A program made the translations under genes and the position numbers. From Pachypanchax playfairii (taxonomy: Eukaryota; Chordata; Actinopteri; Cyprinodontiformes; Aplocheilidae), in assembly GCA_006937955.1 (NCBI GenBank), contig SSNP01000003.1:2514236-2578235 (forward strand): 64,000 bases of DNA. The letters are read 5' to 3'. The notes under the pieces are model-generated. The model did no database searches. It saw only the letters and a program-made list of their open reading frames with translations, and was not told the origin of the DNA. This document shows, piece after piece, positions 47,994-59,444 of the stretch (positions are counted from its first letter, which is position 1; every line of letters starts with the position of its first letter).

Positions 47994-50141
47994 ATGGCTA
48001 GATGGAGGTTAGATGGGTCTCCGCTGGTGTTTGCTGGCCTACTGCTAGTATCAGTGGGACTAACTTGTGTCCATAGCAATGAGTGCCCCCAGCTGTGTGT
48101 ATGTGAGATCCGACCCTGGTTTACCCCCCAGTCCACCTACAGAGAAGCCATAACTGTGGACTGCAATGACCTTCGTTTAACACGGATCCCAGGGAACCTC
48201 TCCAGTGAAACGCAGGTTCTTCTTTTACAGAGCAACTACATAGCCAGAACCAGTGAAGAGCTGGAACAGCTCTTAAATCTGACCGAACTGGATCTTTCAC
48301 AGAACAACTTCAGCACCATACGAGATGTTGGTCTCACCAACATGTCCCAGCTAACCACTCTTCATCTGGAAGAGAACCAGATCACTGAAATGCCTGATTA
48401 CTGTCTACAAGATCTTAGCAACCTCCAGGAGCTCTACATCAACCACAATCAAATCAACTCCATTTCTGCCAACGCCTTCTCTGGGCTTTATAACCTGCTC
48501 AGGCTTCATCTCAACTCTAACAAGCTCAAATCCATCAACAGCCAGTGGTTTAAATCTACACCCAATCTAGAGATCCTCATGATCGGAGAGAACCCTGTTG
48601 ATGGAATTATAGACTTTAACTTCAAGCCACTGGGCAATCTGAGAAGCCTTGTCTTAGCTGGAATGGATTTAAAAGATGTACCTAGCAATGCCTTTGTGGG
48701 ACTGGACAATCTTGAAAGTCTCTCATTTTATGACAACAAGCTGGTTCGGGTACCTCAGAGAGCCCTTCAGAAACTACCAAACCTCAAGTTCTTAGATTTA
48801 AACAAAAATCCTGTGCATAAGATTCAGGAGGGTGATTTCAAGAATATGCTGAGACTAAAGGAGCTGGGTATAAACAACATGGGCGAGCTGGTTTCTATTG
48901 ATCGTTATGCTTTGGACAACCTTCCTGAGCTCACTAAGCTGGAGGCTACGAACAACCCCAAGTTCTCTTTCATCAGTCATCAGGCTTTTCGTGATGTTCC
49001 AGCTTTAGAGAGTCTAATGCTGAACAACAATGCCCTGAATGCCCTTTATAAAGCCACTGTGGACTCTCTCCCCAACTTGCGTGAGATCAGCATCCACAGC
49101 AACCCTCTGCGCTGTGACTGCGTCATCCAGTGGATGAGTTCCAACAAATCCGCAGTCCGATTCATGGAACCCCTCTCTATGTTTTGTGCAACGCCAGCGG
49201 AGGTCAGGGGTGTGCACGTGCGTGAGGTGTTGCAGAAAACAATGGCTAATCAGTGTTTGCCAATTATTTCTCATGATACCTTCCCCAGCCACTTAAGTTT
49301 GGAAATTGGTGTGACTTTGGATTTGGACTGCCGAGCCGTCTCCCAGCCTGAGCCTGAAATCTATTGGGTGACACCAATGGGAAACAAGATCACAACGGAC
49401 ACCTTTTCCGACAAGTACAGCCTCAGTAAAGAAGGGACATTGACTATTTCTGTAATCCAAGTTGAAGACTCTGGCAGATACACCTGTGTGGCTCAAAACT
49501 CAGAAGGAGTCGACACAAGAGTAACAGCCGTGAAGGTGAACGGTACTCTGTTAGACAGCACGCAGCTCATGAAGATCTACGTTAAACAAACAGAATCGCA
49601 CTCCATTCTTGTCTCCTGGAAAATAAACACTAATGTAATGACCTCTAACCTGAAGTGGTCATCTGCAACTATGAAAATTGACAACCCGCATATCACTTAC
49701 ACTGCCAGGGTTCCTGTAGACGTCCATGAATACAACCTCACTCATCTGCAACCAGCAACTGAGTATGAAGTCTGTCTCACTGTCTCCAACATCCACCAGC
49801 AAACACAGAAGTCCTGCGTGAATGTGACAACAAAGCATGCGCCCTTTGCTGTGGAAATATCTGATCAAGGGACCAACACGGCTCTTGCAGCTGTCATGGG
49901 AACAGTGTTTGCAGTCATCAGCCTGGTTTTAATTGGTGTGTACATCGCTAAGAGGTGGAAGAGGAAAAATTATCACCACTCTCTAAAAAAATATATGCAG
50001 AAAACCTCGTCCATACCACTAAATGAGCTGTACCCTCCTCTTATTAACTTGTGGGAGGCAGACAGTGAGAAGGAGAAGGAAGGCACCTCGGAGGCCAAAC
50101 CCAGCCAGGTGGACACGACGCGCAGCTATTACATGTGGTAG
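47994..50141 (+). CDS. lrrn1: Leucine-rich repeat neuronal protein 1
   Basis: Single-exon, intact 715-codon gene for a type I membrane adhesion-like protein of neural and other embryonic tissue. Domains by residue: signal peptide about 1-28; Cys-rich LRR N-cap (ECPQLCVCEIRPWF, 30-43); about a dozen leucine-rich repeats, 70-370; LRR C-cap from NPLRCDC at 370-376; Ig C2 domain about 425-515 with Cys446 and Cys498 (GRYTCVA); fibronectin III about 522-612; one membrane span about 630-652; a 60-residue tail ending SYYMW and containing SLKKYMQKTSSIPLNELYPP. The tail, the caps and the block around KQTESHSILVSWK match recalled mammalian LRRN1 almost residue for residue, and length is one residue less than human (716). 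This excludes LRRN2 and LRRN3. Many NxS/T sites occur in the ectodomain. The start is fixed by strong context and the following signal peptide. Molecular function in vertebrates is still loosely defined; a role in neural boundary formation is reported for the family. Confidence 0.98.
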   Translation: MARWRLDGSPLVFAGLLLVSVGLTCVHSNECPQLCVCEIRPWFTPQSTYREAITVDCNDLRLTRIPGNLSSETQVLLLQSNYIARTSEELEQLLNLTELDLSQNNFSTIRDVGLTNMSQLTTLHLEENQITEMPDYCLQDLSNLQELYINHNQINSISANAFSGLYNLLRLHLNSNKLKSINSQWFKSTPNLEILMIGENPVDGIIDFNFKPLGNLRSLVLAGMDLKDVPSNAFVGLDNLESLSFYDNKLVRVPQRALQKLPNLKFLDLNKNPVHKIQEGDFKNMLRLKELGINNMGELVSIDRYALDNLPELTKLEATNNPKFSFISHQAFRDVPALESLMLNNNALNALYKATVDSLPNLREISIHSNPLRCDCVIQWMSSNKSAVRFMEPLSMFCATPAEVRGVHVREVLQKTMANQCLPIISHDTFPSHLSLEIGVTLDLDCRAVSQPEPEIYWVTPMGNKITTDTFSDKYSLSKEGTLTISVIQVEDSGRYTCVAQNSEGVDTRVTAVKVNGTLLDSTQLMKIYVKQTESHSILVSWKINTNVMTSNLKWSSATMKIDNPHITYTARVPVDVHEYNLTHLQPATEYEVCLTVSNIHQQTQKSCVNVTTKHAPFAVEISDQGTNTALAAVMGTVFAVISLVLIGVYIAKRWKRKNYHHSLKKYMQKTSSIPLNELYPPLINLWEADSEKEKEGTSEAKPSQVDTTRSYYMW

Positions 50142-50216
50142 AGATGCTTTTCTGTGGGAGATATAAAGACAGGATTGTTTTGTAGCACAAATAGACATAC
50201 TTGCTTTCTTGTGTAA

Positions 50217-50222
50217 AATAAA
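50217..50222 (+). terminator. Proximal polyadenylation signal of lrrn1
   Basis: AATAAA, 75 bases past the stop codon. It would give a very short 3' UTR. Confidence 0.4.
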
Positions 50223-50938
50223 CCACTTCCTTTATTTTGATCTTCTGTACCAGTTATCCTTTATCTTTCTTTGGTTCTTTTAGACTGAAGCAATCAATGA
50301 ACCAAAACTTTCAGAACTCAGATTTAGCAAACTACTTTTTTCTAACCTTTCACTTGTTTTGACACATAATATGCCAGCTTTGTTAAACTTTATGAACTTA
50401 GTAGTCACTGTGCTTTACTTTTAGTAACTGTTTTGATGAACACAGCATGAGCATCATCACGGATTCAGTGTGTGGACAGAAAAGAAAAAGCTGAAATCCA
50501 AACTGTTTTTGAGATTTTTCTTTGGCAAAACTGTTAAAAAAGACTGAATTTGTTCTTTTTATTGTAAAACAGTTTCACTGTTGACTGTTGTGCACTGAAA
50601 TATATATATATATACTAATTTGTTTATCAACTCAAATGTAAGCTGACAAAGTACATTTAGACTTGATGTACTGTCTACTGAATAATGTTAGAAATACTCC
50701 TGTAACGTTGTATCAGCTATGATTCAATTTACTTTTTGTACATTGAAATAACAGTATGTTTGATTTAGACTTTGCAGAGTTCTGTAAACCAGCAATAGAA
50801 AAATGAATGTTATAAACTAGATATAGATGTAAAATGCTTTTCTAAAATTCTTAAAACTTTGGTTTCTTATTTTGTTAGAATGTCACTGGTTTTGTTGTGG
50901 TTTACACACACACGGTTGTTTAACGGGGGGGGAACGTA

Positions 50939-50944
50939 AATAAA
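50939..50944 (+). terminator. Distal polyadenylation signal of lrrn1
   Basis: AATAAA about 800 bases past the stop, followed by T-rich sequence. Confidence 0.45.
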
Positions 50945-50960
50945 ATCTTTCCTCATATTT

Positions 50961-51355
50961 TCTAAACTGATTCTGATGGTATGTCTCTTTTTGTGTACAC
51001 TATTGGGTGGCATATATTTGGCAATGTGGATGTAAAATACATGACACCTGATCCTGAGCTGCACCACAGTACAATCAGGGTTTGGTTAAAACAAACTGAG
51101 TGTTTATAAAATGGAAAATGCAAATGGAAAAATGTTTTTTCTTCTTTTTTTTTTTTAATTAATGCAGTTTGCAAATACAATTTGCAAGTACAGGTGGGAA
51201 ATCTTTACGTATACAATGTAAAGTGTACAAGTCTATAAATAGCCCTTCCTGCACTGTCTGAGCTACACACAGAACATGTAGACCTTAGCAGAACTAGTAA
51301 ACTAATCTAAGGGGGAAAGGGGAGGGAAGATATTATATATATATATATATATAAA
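50961..51355. other. Intergenic, (AT)n run at the right
   Basis: No exon. A (TA)n tract at about 51333-51352. Confidence 0.4.
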
Positions 51356-51555
51356 AATTCCCCTCTCGCCACTGGGCGGTGTTTTTCTCGTTCCAAGCTC
51401 GGGTCCTCTACCAGAGGCCTGGGAGCTTGAGGGTCCTGCGCAGTATTTTAGCTGTTCCAAGTACTGCACTTTTCTGGACTTAGATGTCTGAGGTTCTTCC
51501 AGGGATCTGCTTTAGCCATTCCTCCAGTTTGGGGGTTACTGCCTCACTGGATGAG
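51356..51555 (+). repeat. Retroelement-derived repeat
   Basis: CCACTGGGCGGTGTTTTTCTC, CAAGCTCGGGTCCTCTACC, GAGGGTCCTGCGCAGTATT and CTCCAGTTTGGGGGTTACTG occur in the order found in a widespread fish retroelement. Non-coding here. Confidence 0.6.
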
Positions 51556-52924
51556 GTTACATATTTGAGTTTGAGATGAAAGCTCAAAGCAAAAAAGAGA
51601 TGAAAAGACAGCCAAAGGTGGAAAAGAATATCATAAATACGATCAGTTTTAACATTGAAGAAGAATTACAGAAAGTGGTGAAGTAAAAACGAAGAGGCAG
51701 ATAGACCGGTGGGTGTAAAATCTCATGGACCACAGAAAAGAGTTCTTGTGTTTTCTTCTCTGGCACTAATTGATCCTGCATAAATGAAGAATTTTGCAGA
51801 TATAAGAGCATCTTTGTAGAGCAAAAGGTGATTTTTATACATTTCTTTTTGAAAAACATTCCAGCAACTGATTTCTTTCAAACAATGTGTTTCAGGAGTA
51901 AACAAAGTGTAGAATAAGTTCAGTCAAAATATTTTTTACCTTACAGCATAAAAAACGACACGTGTAAAATCTAATTATTTCATTGAACTGATTTAAACAT
52001 CCAGATATTTAATATAAAAATATAATAAAACATTCTTGAATTATGTCCCTTTTAATAATTATTATGGCTTAGTGGTATTTCTACACATCCCTGAGCTAAT
52101 CAGCTCCGATCATACTTATGTATTATATTTATATTGCATGTACATTCCAAGAGAGGCTGAACTAAATACAGTAGGGAGCACAGAGCAGCAGGATTTCTGC
52201 CATTTCTTAAACTTCTATCTTGAAGCTGCTTGTTTTAAACATCCTTTCATGTGCAGAGTCAGCAGGTAGTCCAGGAACAGCCCGGAAATCAGCTCAATGG
52301 GATAGCTATCAGTGAAAGCTCGTCAAAGAGTGTGCTACAGCCTGCACCGTATCCCATCCTGATGGTGGCTTGTTTCCATGACAACTCCCTTCTGCCCACC
52401 TGCGAGCTCTAGTGGCTAAGTGAAAGACATCCCCAGTGCCTGAAACCTGACTGACAAGGTCAACACCCAGCAGGTGGGAAACCACGAAATATCTTGTTCA
52501 CTTTCAAAGGTGTGGTGCAAGAAAAGTTCCGTCTTTACTCAAAAGGTGAACAGAAGTTCCTTTTTTGCTTGAGGTGAACAATGTAGGACTGCTGCAAAAG
52601 ATGGAACAGAAAACTGTTTGAGAACCAAGAGAGCAGTTAAATATGGGTGAAGATTTGAACCTTGAACTGGGGCGTGTTTGGGCTCAGGTCTGAATGGAAC
52701 TGTATTCAGTGTTAAAAAGGAACATTTTAGTTTCTGAAATAATAAATAATAATAGTAAGTACTAATAATAATAATAATAAATATAGCTTTTAATTTAATA
52801 CTTGAGCTGAAAACACAGGCACAAAGAAAAAGCTTGATTAAAATAAACTTTATTAAAGTAAAATACTGAAAGTATAGCAAAGCTAAAATTTACTAAAACC
52901 CAGACTGGACCAAAAAGGCAGATT
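51556..52924. other. Intergenic, no gene seen
   Basis: AT-rich. (AAT)n-like run at 52740-52785. No exon recognised. Confidence 0.4.
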
Positions 52925-53218
52925 TCATTATTCAAAGATTCAAAGACTTTATTGTCATATGCACAGTGACAGTAAATGTTTCACTGTACAATTAAATTCT
53001 TCATTTGCTGGCTATAGATGCCAAAATAAAAATTGAAACAGAAATACAAGCTAACAACTCTACCTTGCAGAACAAAACCACCTTTATGGTACTGCATGTA
53101 CAGTCAACACATCTCTGGAAAAGTACTGCAGTAGTAAAGAGAATACACAGTGGAATCAATAAACAAGTTTGTAATATATTGATGCAACCGTACAATGACA
53201 ACATGTTTAACAGGTTTA
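52925..53218 (+). repeat. LINE 3'-end-like sequence
   Basis: CAAAGACTTTATTGTCATATGC followed by CAGTGACAG and AATTAAATTCTTCATTTGC resembles the inverted 3' end of common fish non-LTR elements. The part after about 53000 is unassigned. Confidence 0.45.
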
Positions 53219-53823
53219 TTTGAATCAAAGCAAAAATAATTACAGTAATTGTAAATAAAAAAGACAACACTATAAAACATCAAATGTTGTGTTCTTCAGT
53301 TTGTTTACACTGTAAGAAACTAAAGACTAACATGTCCTCGTCCTCCTCCCTGCCGGACGTCCACTGTAACCTGGATCACCTGCTGGCTCCACGTCACCAT
53401 GCTCTAACAACTGGATCCATATCAACTCTTTATATAGTCATTCCACAATGTGCATTCATCAGTAATGAGTTGGTAGAATTAGACAGTAAATTACATATTA
53501 AACCTATAGTTTAATTGTTTATCTGTATCCATACAAAATTGAGAATTTTGTAACAGTTATTTATCATTTTGAGCAGTTGTATCAACTTGAAAGGAAATGA
53601 ATAAACACTCATTTGAAATGTAATGTGTGAACTGCATTTTGAAACAGTACTTTAATGTTAAGTTGTGTCAAATTGAAAAGGTGATTGTTGTTGAATGAAC
53701 AAATGATCTAAGTTTTATGTGTATTGTATCCAAGCAATTGAGAAAAGGGTTAGAGTTTTGAAAAAATGTGCATATTGATCATTGGTTGTGAAAATTGTAG
53801 CAAAGTGATTGAAAAAACCTGTA
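53219..53823 (+). repeat. Dispersed repeat family R, copy 2
   Basis: Same strand as 3913-4482. It carries about 80 bp (roughly 53317-53397) lacking in copy 1, and the ends of that segment share the direct repeat CACTGTAA. Confidence 0.85.
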
Positions 53824-53849
53824 AAATGTGGAGATGTTTACTGACCAGG

Positions 53850-54370
53850 GGTCTATGTCAGAAAGCAGGTTTAGTGGAAAACCTCGAGTTAGTTTAGCCT
53901 GAGATGAGGGATACTCTGGTATTTTCTCTGCAAGTTGGATTGGATCAAGACTATCAATTGAAACCAAAATTATTTAAGTTCAACAGTCCTCTCTGCAGCT
54001 TCCCTTCATGTGATCACCTGTTTACAGGCCTCAGCCTTCTTTCTGTTCCTATAATGGGGTCAGTTAGGTGTGGCTTTCATATAGACAATATTAAATACTG
54101 CAGTGATGGAATGGTGAAATATTTTGCTTTTCATTGTTTTAGGGTTAGGGTTAGTGGTTGCCATGGTGAATCATGTTATCTGTGTTCCACTGATGAGGGC
54201 TTCTTATAACCTAATGTACGAGTATAACTCAGGTTAACTTTGACTCAAAGTTGATTGAACTAATGCTTAACACCTGTTTGGAAACCCAAAACTCTGAGTT
54301 TGACGACTGAGAGTTGGTCAACCTTGAGTTCAGGTTTTGATTTAGAGTTTGTTAAACCTGAGTCTTCTTT
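53850..54370 (+). repeat. Possible Harbinger-like MITE, left end only clear
   Basis: GGGGTCTATGTCAGAAAGCAGG at 53855 resembles the terminal repeat of the 24.4-kb element. The right end is not convincingly matched, so the boundary is a guess. Confidence 0.4.
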
Positions 54371-55339
54371 TTTGTGTCAGTCCGTTTAAAAGTCATTGAT
54401 ATCAGGGATGGTTGGAGGTGCGTTTGCCCCTTTTGGCCAGAGTGGGTATAACAAGACAGCACACTTACAAAATAAACCTCTCTATAAACCTCTAATATTG
54501 TTTTTTCTTGCCCTTCATGGTGCTTCAATGAAGAAAAAAAAGAAAAAAGAAGAAATTAATTTGAAAGGAAAACAAATGTATTTTTGATTAAAAGACATTT
54601 ATTTTATTGAAAAACACTTTTAAGAGTAAGATTTTTTCTATTCCTCTGGATTTTTTTCATGTCTTGTAATAAGTCAAGATGGAGAAAAAAAAACATGTCA
54701 AGGCTTTAACAATAGAACATTACCAAAAAAATGTTTATTTTACTTCCTGAGCAAGACATGTGGTACATGGGTATTCAACAGGACATTTGTTTTCCTTTTG
54801 CCATAATTTACTAAACATGAAAGACTCAACTGTAATTAGACTGTACAAACTGAATTGTGATGAAACACAGTGAAGTGTGGAAAAAAAACACATTTCTGTA
54901 ACGGTAATCATCTGTTTAATGCATAATGAATTGTTCAGTGGATTGTTCTAGTGTTTTCTCTCAGGGCCTAATTAAAAAGCACTGCTTATAGCCTGCAGCA
55001 AACTGCAAGCCTGGATGTGTGTGAAGACTTAACGCTGACACGGAGGCTTCAGGCTCATGTTTTACATTTTTAAATGTAGATTCTACTGTAAACACTGAAA
55101 CTTTATGCATAAAGGAACATGAAGACCTCGATATAATCTTAAAAAAAGACTGAAAAAAAGTATTGATAAGCATTCAGCTTCATGTACAATGGGAAAATAC
55201 ACTTATAAAACATGACCCACTTTAATGGGAATGAAGGCAAACACATTATGAAACAAAGCTAATAATATATATCCTTGCTATAGCGGACACTGATGGGGAC
55301 CAGATGTTTTGTCCATCATGGTGTCCAGGTGTCCTGTCA
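54371..55339. other. Intergenic, no gene seen
   Basis: A/T homopolymer-rich. No exon recognised. Confidence 0.4.
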
Positions 55340-55630
55340 TGGACATTTCCTCGGTATATCAGCTTATTTAGGAGCTTTAGGAACAGTTTACCTCCTCACA
55401 TCAGATTCTCCACAAGCTCAGGAACTTTTAAATCTGCTCTTAAAACCCACCTTCTCTCCTTGGCTTTTAACAAGGTTTAATTTGACTGTTTTATTAGTGA
55501 GGTGTTTTATGTATTTATGTATTTTAGAGCTTTTATTCTGTTTATGTTGTTTTACTGTTTTTCTTGTCACTGTACAGCACTTTGGTTGTTTTTAAATGCG
55601 CTTTATAAATAAACTTGACTTGACTCGACA
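55340..55630 (+). repeat. LINE 3' tail with (TTGAC)n end
   Basis: AACTTTTAAATCTGCTCTTAAAACC through GTACAGCACTTTGGTTG and GCGCTTTATAAATAAACTTGACTTGACT is the common fish non-LTR 3' tail. Its last bases match the 54-bp insert at 18171-18224. Confidence 0.7.
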
Positions 55631-55640
55631 TGTAGCCTGC

Positions 55641-55710
55641 CGACATCGGGGATCAAACCTGTGGTCCTCAGAACGAAAGGTGATCTCGCTTCTGCTAGAC
55701 TACGCTGCCC
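55641..55710 (-). pseudogene. tRNA-like sequence, Glu-like
   Basis: The minus strand starts GGGCAGCGTAGTCTAGCAG (A-box-like), has the loop CTTTCGT that would give anticodon TTC, and ends ACAGGTTTGATCCCC (B-box-like). The 3' side does not complement the 5' GGGCAGC well. It abuts the LINE tail and is probably a decayed tRNA-derived repeat. Confidence 0.5.
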
Positions 55711-56589
55711 ACCCACACACGTATATAGTTCTATCTTAAATTCAAGGGTCAAGATGACTTTGTGGCTATTTGCAAATTAAATTATGAGTGATGGGAGAAT
55801 GCAGACAGCTGGGCCAGATGTGTAGTGAATGTTTTTTTTAAGACAGACCATTCTTCCACAAGCAGACAGCCTGGTGAAATGCACGTGAATGCTACACAGT
55901 GAAATCCAGAAATGTGATGTTTCCGGTGGGATGCTGATAAAAACCCTTAACTTCTACTGTTTACTTCGTCTCTGACATCTTCTAATATGAGTGATTGTTG
56001 CTGGAGTTTGGTGGCAGTAGAACCAGAATCTAAAATTATCTTGAAATGATTGTGTAGGATGTAAATATAGGCTGGAGATGCTCTACAGTAAATACGATTT
56101 TTTACCCACCAAGAATAATGAACATCTCTGAATTGTTTCACTCTGTCTTTCATGTGTGTAGCACTGCAGAAGCACATCTGAAACCTCAGAGCTCAGCTTG
56201 TCATTGCCTTAGTTATTGAAGTTGACAAGGCAAATGAGAGAAAAGGGTTTGACATTTTCTCTCCACTGTCAGACTCTACATGAGCGCATCCAGGGGGTCA
56301 TCATACAGCTTTCCCTGCAACGAAGACAAACATTGAAAACATCACAGCCAATTTTAAACCAAGTCAATCAGCACAGTTTCAGAAAGTACAGGATAGTTTC
56401 TCCAGAGAACGTGCTCCGTCATGTCTTTGGTTCATTAACTCTCCATCCAATCACAGTGAAGTCTCAACATTCAGCCTCTTCACAGGGATGTGTGTGTGTG
56501 TGTGTGTGTGTGTGTACACACTGAAGTCAGCATTGTGACATGCAATGAAACAAAAATGGCAGATTATTTTACATAATCCAGGTGAGGTT
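55711..56589. other. Intergenic with (GT)n at 56491-56515
   Basis: No exon recognised. Confidence 0.4.
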
Positions 56590-56800
56590 ACATTGAAATG
56601 TATTTTTTTTTAGTAGTAGTAGTTTAGTTTATTTGAACACTAAAACAAAAATTAAAATAATAAATAATAAAAGTGACATGCACACAAATAACAAGTACAT
56701 GTAGATTACTCAATCATTTCTAATTCATAGAACTAGAACAAAACACACTATTAAATGTTCAAAAGGCAGTAGGAAGAAACAGAACCTATTTTGATCCTAC
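56590..56800 (-). repeat. LINE 3' UTR fragment
   Basis: AGTTTATTTGAACACTAAAAC, then A-rich AATAATAAATAATAAAAGTG, then AGGCAGTAGGAAGAAACAGAA resembles, on the minus strand, the tail of a fish non-LTR element. It lies downstream (minus sense) of the reverse transcriptase piece at 57300-57690, separated by about 500 bp of unrelated GC-richer DNA. Confidence 0.55.
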
Positions 56801-57299
56801 GCGATTGTTGGTGGTGGTGATTCAGAGCTTGATGGTTGGTGGAGTGGTGATGGAGGGTGGACAGATCACGGTGGAATGACCAGAGCAGGTGAGATCCAGG
56901 AGAGAGAGAGAGACAGACTGATGAAGCATGTCAGAGACTTGGAGGCCCTCAGGACGGCACAGCAGGTCGGCCAGCGCGGAGGATCGAGGCTCTCGGAACG
57001 GCTGGAGCCGGAATCCAGCGAGGAGGAATCCTAGCAGGAGGAGGAGGACAAGGACCAGGTAAAAACATTTTCAAAATACTAACATCTATCACTAAGATAG
57101 CAGCCACGTCACCATGCTAGATGGCTGAACAAACTGGCGTCTGTCTCTCGTCACTGCACAGCTTTTAACCCAGCCACAGAGGGCTGGGTAATGAGCCACA
57201 CCTGCTCCTGATTGGGATCTGCCACACCCTGTGAAGAAAGGTGAGTAACAAAAACAACAACACACCACACACCAGCTGTTGACACCTAACATGAAGTTT
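56801..57299. other. GC-richer insert between two LINE pieces
   Basis: Contains AGAGAGAGAGAGA at 56912 and GAGGAGGAGGACAAGG near 57036. No exon is assignable. Its position suggests an insertion into, or between, LINE fragments. Confidence 0.35.
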
Positions 57300-57690
57300 C
57301 CAGCAGATTTTATGATCTATGATCACACCAAGAAATTTTTGCTCATGTTCTTTCTATGCAAGTCTGATCTACAACTAATTGAGAATTGGATGAAATATTT
57401 CGATTTCGAAACCAGATTACTTTAGTTTTGCTCAAATTTAAAGACAGTTTGTTTGTGTCGAACCAAAGTTTAAATTTTTGCATTTCTGATGTGATTTTAT
57501 CCAAAATCTGCTTTGTACTTTGGCCTGTAAATAACAAGGTTGTATCATCTGCAAACAAAAACTGTTTTAAATCTTGAGAAATATTACATACATAATTTAC
57601 ATAGATAATAAACAATATTGACCCTAAAACCCCACATTTGATTTCCATAAATGATGACTTAATATCTTCCATTTGTACAAACTGAGTTAC
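57300..57690 (-). pseudogene. LINE reverse transcriptase fragment, catalytic block retained
   Basis: The minus frame 57672-57343 carries GVLGSILFIIYVNYVCNISQ (block B, where PQGSILGP is expected; the Pro-Gln are lost), the catalytic FADDTTLLF, and WFDTNKLSLNLSKTK. This is the palm of a non-LTR reverse transcriptase, a different lineage from the 38-kb copy. It is truncated on both sides. Confidence 0.88.
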
Positions 57691-57854
57691 ACAATCACAT
57701 ACAATACCTCTTATTCCATATTTTTGTATTACTTAATATGTAGTTTGAAATAATTTTGTTGTGAACTGGTGCTTTATAAATAATAATGAATTGAATGGAA
57801 TATCCTATTCAGGTGATGCTGTTCATTCAAGCTCACCAACACCTGGAAATCTAG

Positions 57855-57970
57855 ATGGTAAATGGTGTGTACTTGTTTAGTGCATTTTAAGTCAGATTCT
57901 GAACAGGGATTTGAGCCGGTGACCCTCTGGTTACCAGACAACCTGCTGTAACTCCAAAGCTACCGAAAGC
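57855..57970 (+). repeat. Fragment of the GTACTTGT teleost repeat
   Basis: GGTAAATGGTGTGTACTTGT, then GGGATTTGAGCCGGTGACC. Related to 46345-46520 with its middle deleted. Confidence 0.6.
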
Positions 57971-59035
57971 CCCACCTACAAAACATAATCTACAAAAACA
58001 TAAAAGATCTAGCAAAGAATACTTAAAAACAGAATGTATGTAATGCTAAGAAGTGTGAAGAGTGGGCGCTGCAGCTGTGTCCAGGTGTGTGTATTTAAGT
58101 CCAATCTTTACACTATTCTCAGAATTCATTTTGACTCTGCCTCCATTCAGGGTTCACAACTCTACCTTTTCTAAATAAAATCCAACCAGCAATTCATCAC
58201 AGCAAGTAGATGACGCGTAGCCTGTTACAGTGTTTCAGGTTTAGCTGTGATTTTAAACTGAATACAGGTCATAAACACGCATAGAGCAACACTTGCCTTA
58301 AACAACTCTTTGCAGCTACACAATTAATTTAACTAAATAAACCGTGTATATACAGTGTATTTGCACACACGCAAACACACTTTTAATTTTAGTTGATATC
58401 CCTGCTGTAACTAAATGGAGTGCTAGATTTTTACAGGTGAAGCCCGACCTCTAGTGGCGAAAGGAGTGTATCACATATACAGATCCATTTGAAGAGGCGC
58501 CTAAACAGAAGGTAACAATCAGCAGTTCTTAAAACAACCGTTCAGCTCTTCAACCAGCTGTTATATCACATGATCAGGTGATCCTATTTTCAGGGTTTTT
58601 TTGTATTTGACTTAAAATGCTATTCAAATGTCAAATATTAAAAGATTATAATAGATATTGTCTTGATTCTGTTGGTGTTTGAGAATTTGGTTTTTCTTGT
58701 ATACAGTTCACACATAGAGGACCTCGTGGCAATGTTAGACGTTGGAGGAAAGTGGTTTTGGGGGAACAAAGCTTGGATTGTAAATTTGTTTGCCATTGTC
58801 TCCGGTGAGTCATAGCTTTGTAACACACACACACATATATATATTAAAAATTATATGGTAAAGCATCTCAGTTTACTGATCAACAGTTCACACTGCTTTG
58901 TGTTGTTCCCTATTATCTTACAGATAGTTTATATTTAATATAAAAATGTAAAGTTGTCTTAGAGTTGAAATAAAATGGGCCAAAAAAAGAATAAATAAAA
59001 AATAAGGTAGAATCACTTCTAATCACACTTTATGA
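57971..59035. other. Intergenic, no gene seen
   Basis: AT-rich, including a CA/TA run near 58822-58843. No exon recognised. Confidence 0.4.
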
Positions 59036-59170
59036 AGGGTCTCAAACTCCAGTCCTGGAGGGTCGCTATCCTGCAGGTTTTAGATGTTCCTCTGCTTCAT
59101 CACACCTGGTCTGGATGAGGAGGTCATTAACAGGTCTCTGATTTTCAATCAGGTGTGTCTCACTCCAGAG
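59036..59170 (+). repeat. Short hAT/MITE-type teleost repeat
   Basis: GGGTCTCAAACTCCAGTCCTGG, CTATCCTGCAGGTTTTAGATG and CACACCTGGTCTGGATGAGG are the usual blocks of a very common vertebrate repeat. Confidence 0.65.
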
Positions 59171-59199
59171 TAACCACTGCTTCACTTTTTAATCAGAAC

Positions 59200-59205
59200 T
59201 TTATT
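59200..59205 (-). terminator. Polyadenylation signal for the bin2-like gene
   Basis: AATAAA on the minus strand about 240 bases past the stop codon. Confidence 0.5.
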
Positions 59206-59444
59206 ATGATTTTTTTCTAAAAGATAAAACAAACTTTAAAATTTTGTTTAACAGCGGCTCAAAGAAACATTTAAAAAAATACAATAAATGAATACTGTTA
59301 CATGTGTAAAGGATTTGCACAAAAAAACACACTCCCCCTGCATGCTGGGGCGTGCATGTGTGGGCGCGCATGCGTGTGTGCATATGTGTGTCCAAGATGT
59401 AACAACGTCTTGACAGATGTTGCAGATTCAGGAGCAGACTTGCT

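Larger units (their letters stand above)
50142..50960 (+). other. lrrn1: lrrn1 3' UTR
   Basis: AT-rich sequence after the TAG with AATAAA at 50217-50222 and again at 50939-50944. The second, after a long T-rich region and a short (TA)n run near 50602-50614, is the likelier main end. Choice between the two sites is inferred. Confidence 0.5.

Noticed and set aside
49014..49292. Antisense frames under lrrn1
   Set aside because: Shadows of a strongly conserved coding sequence.
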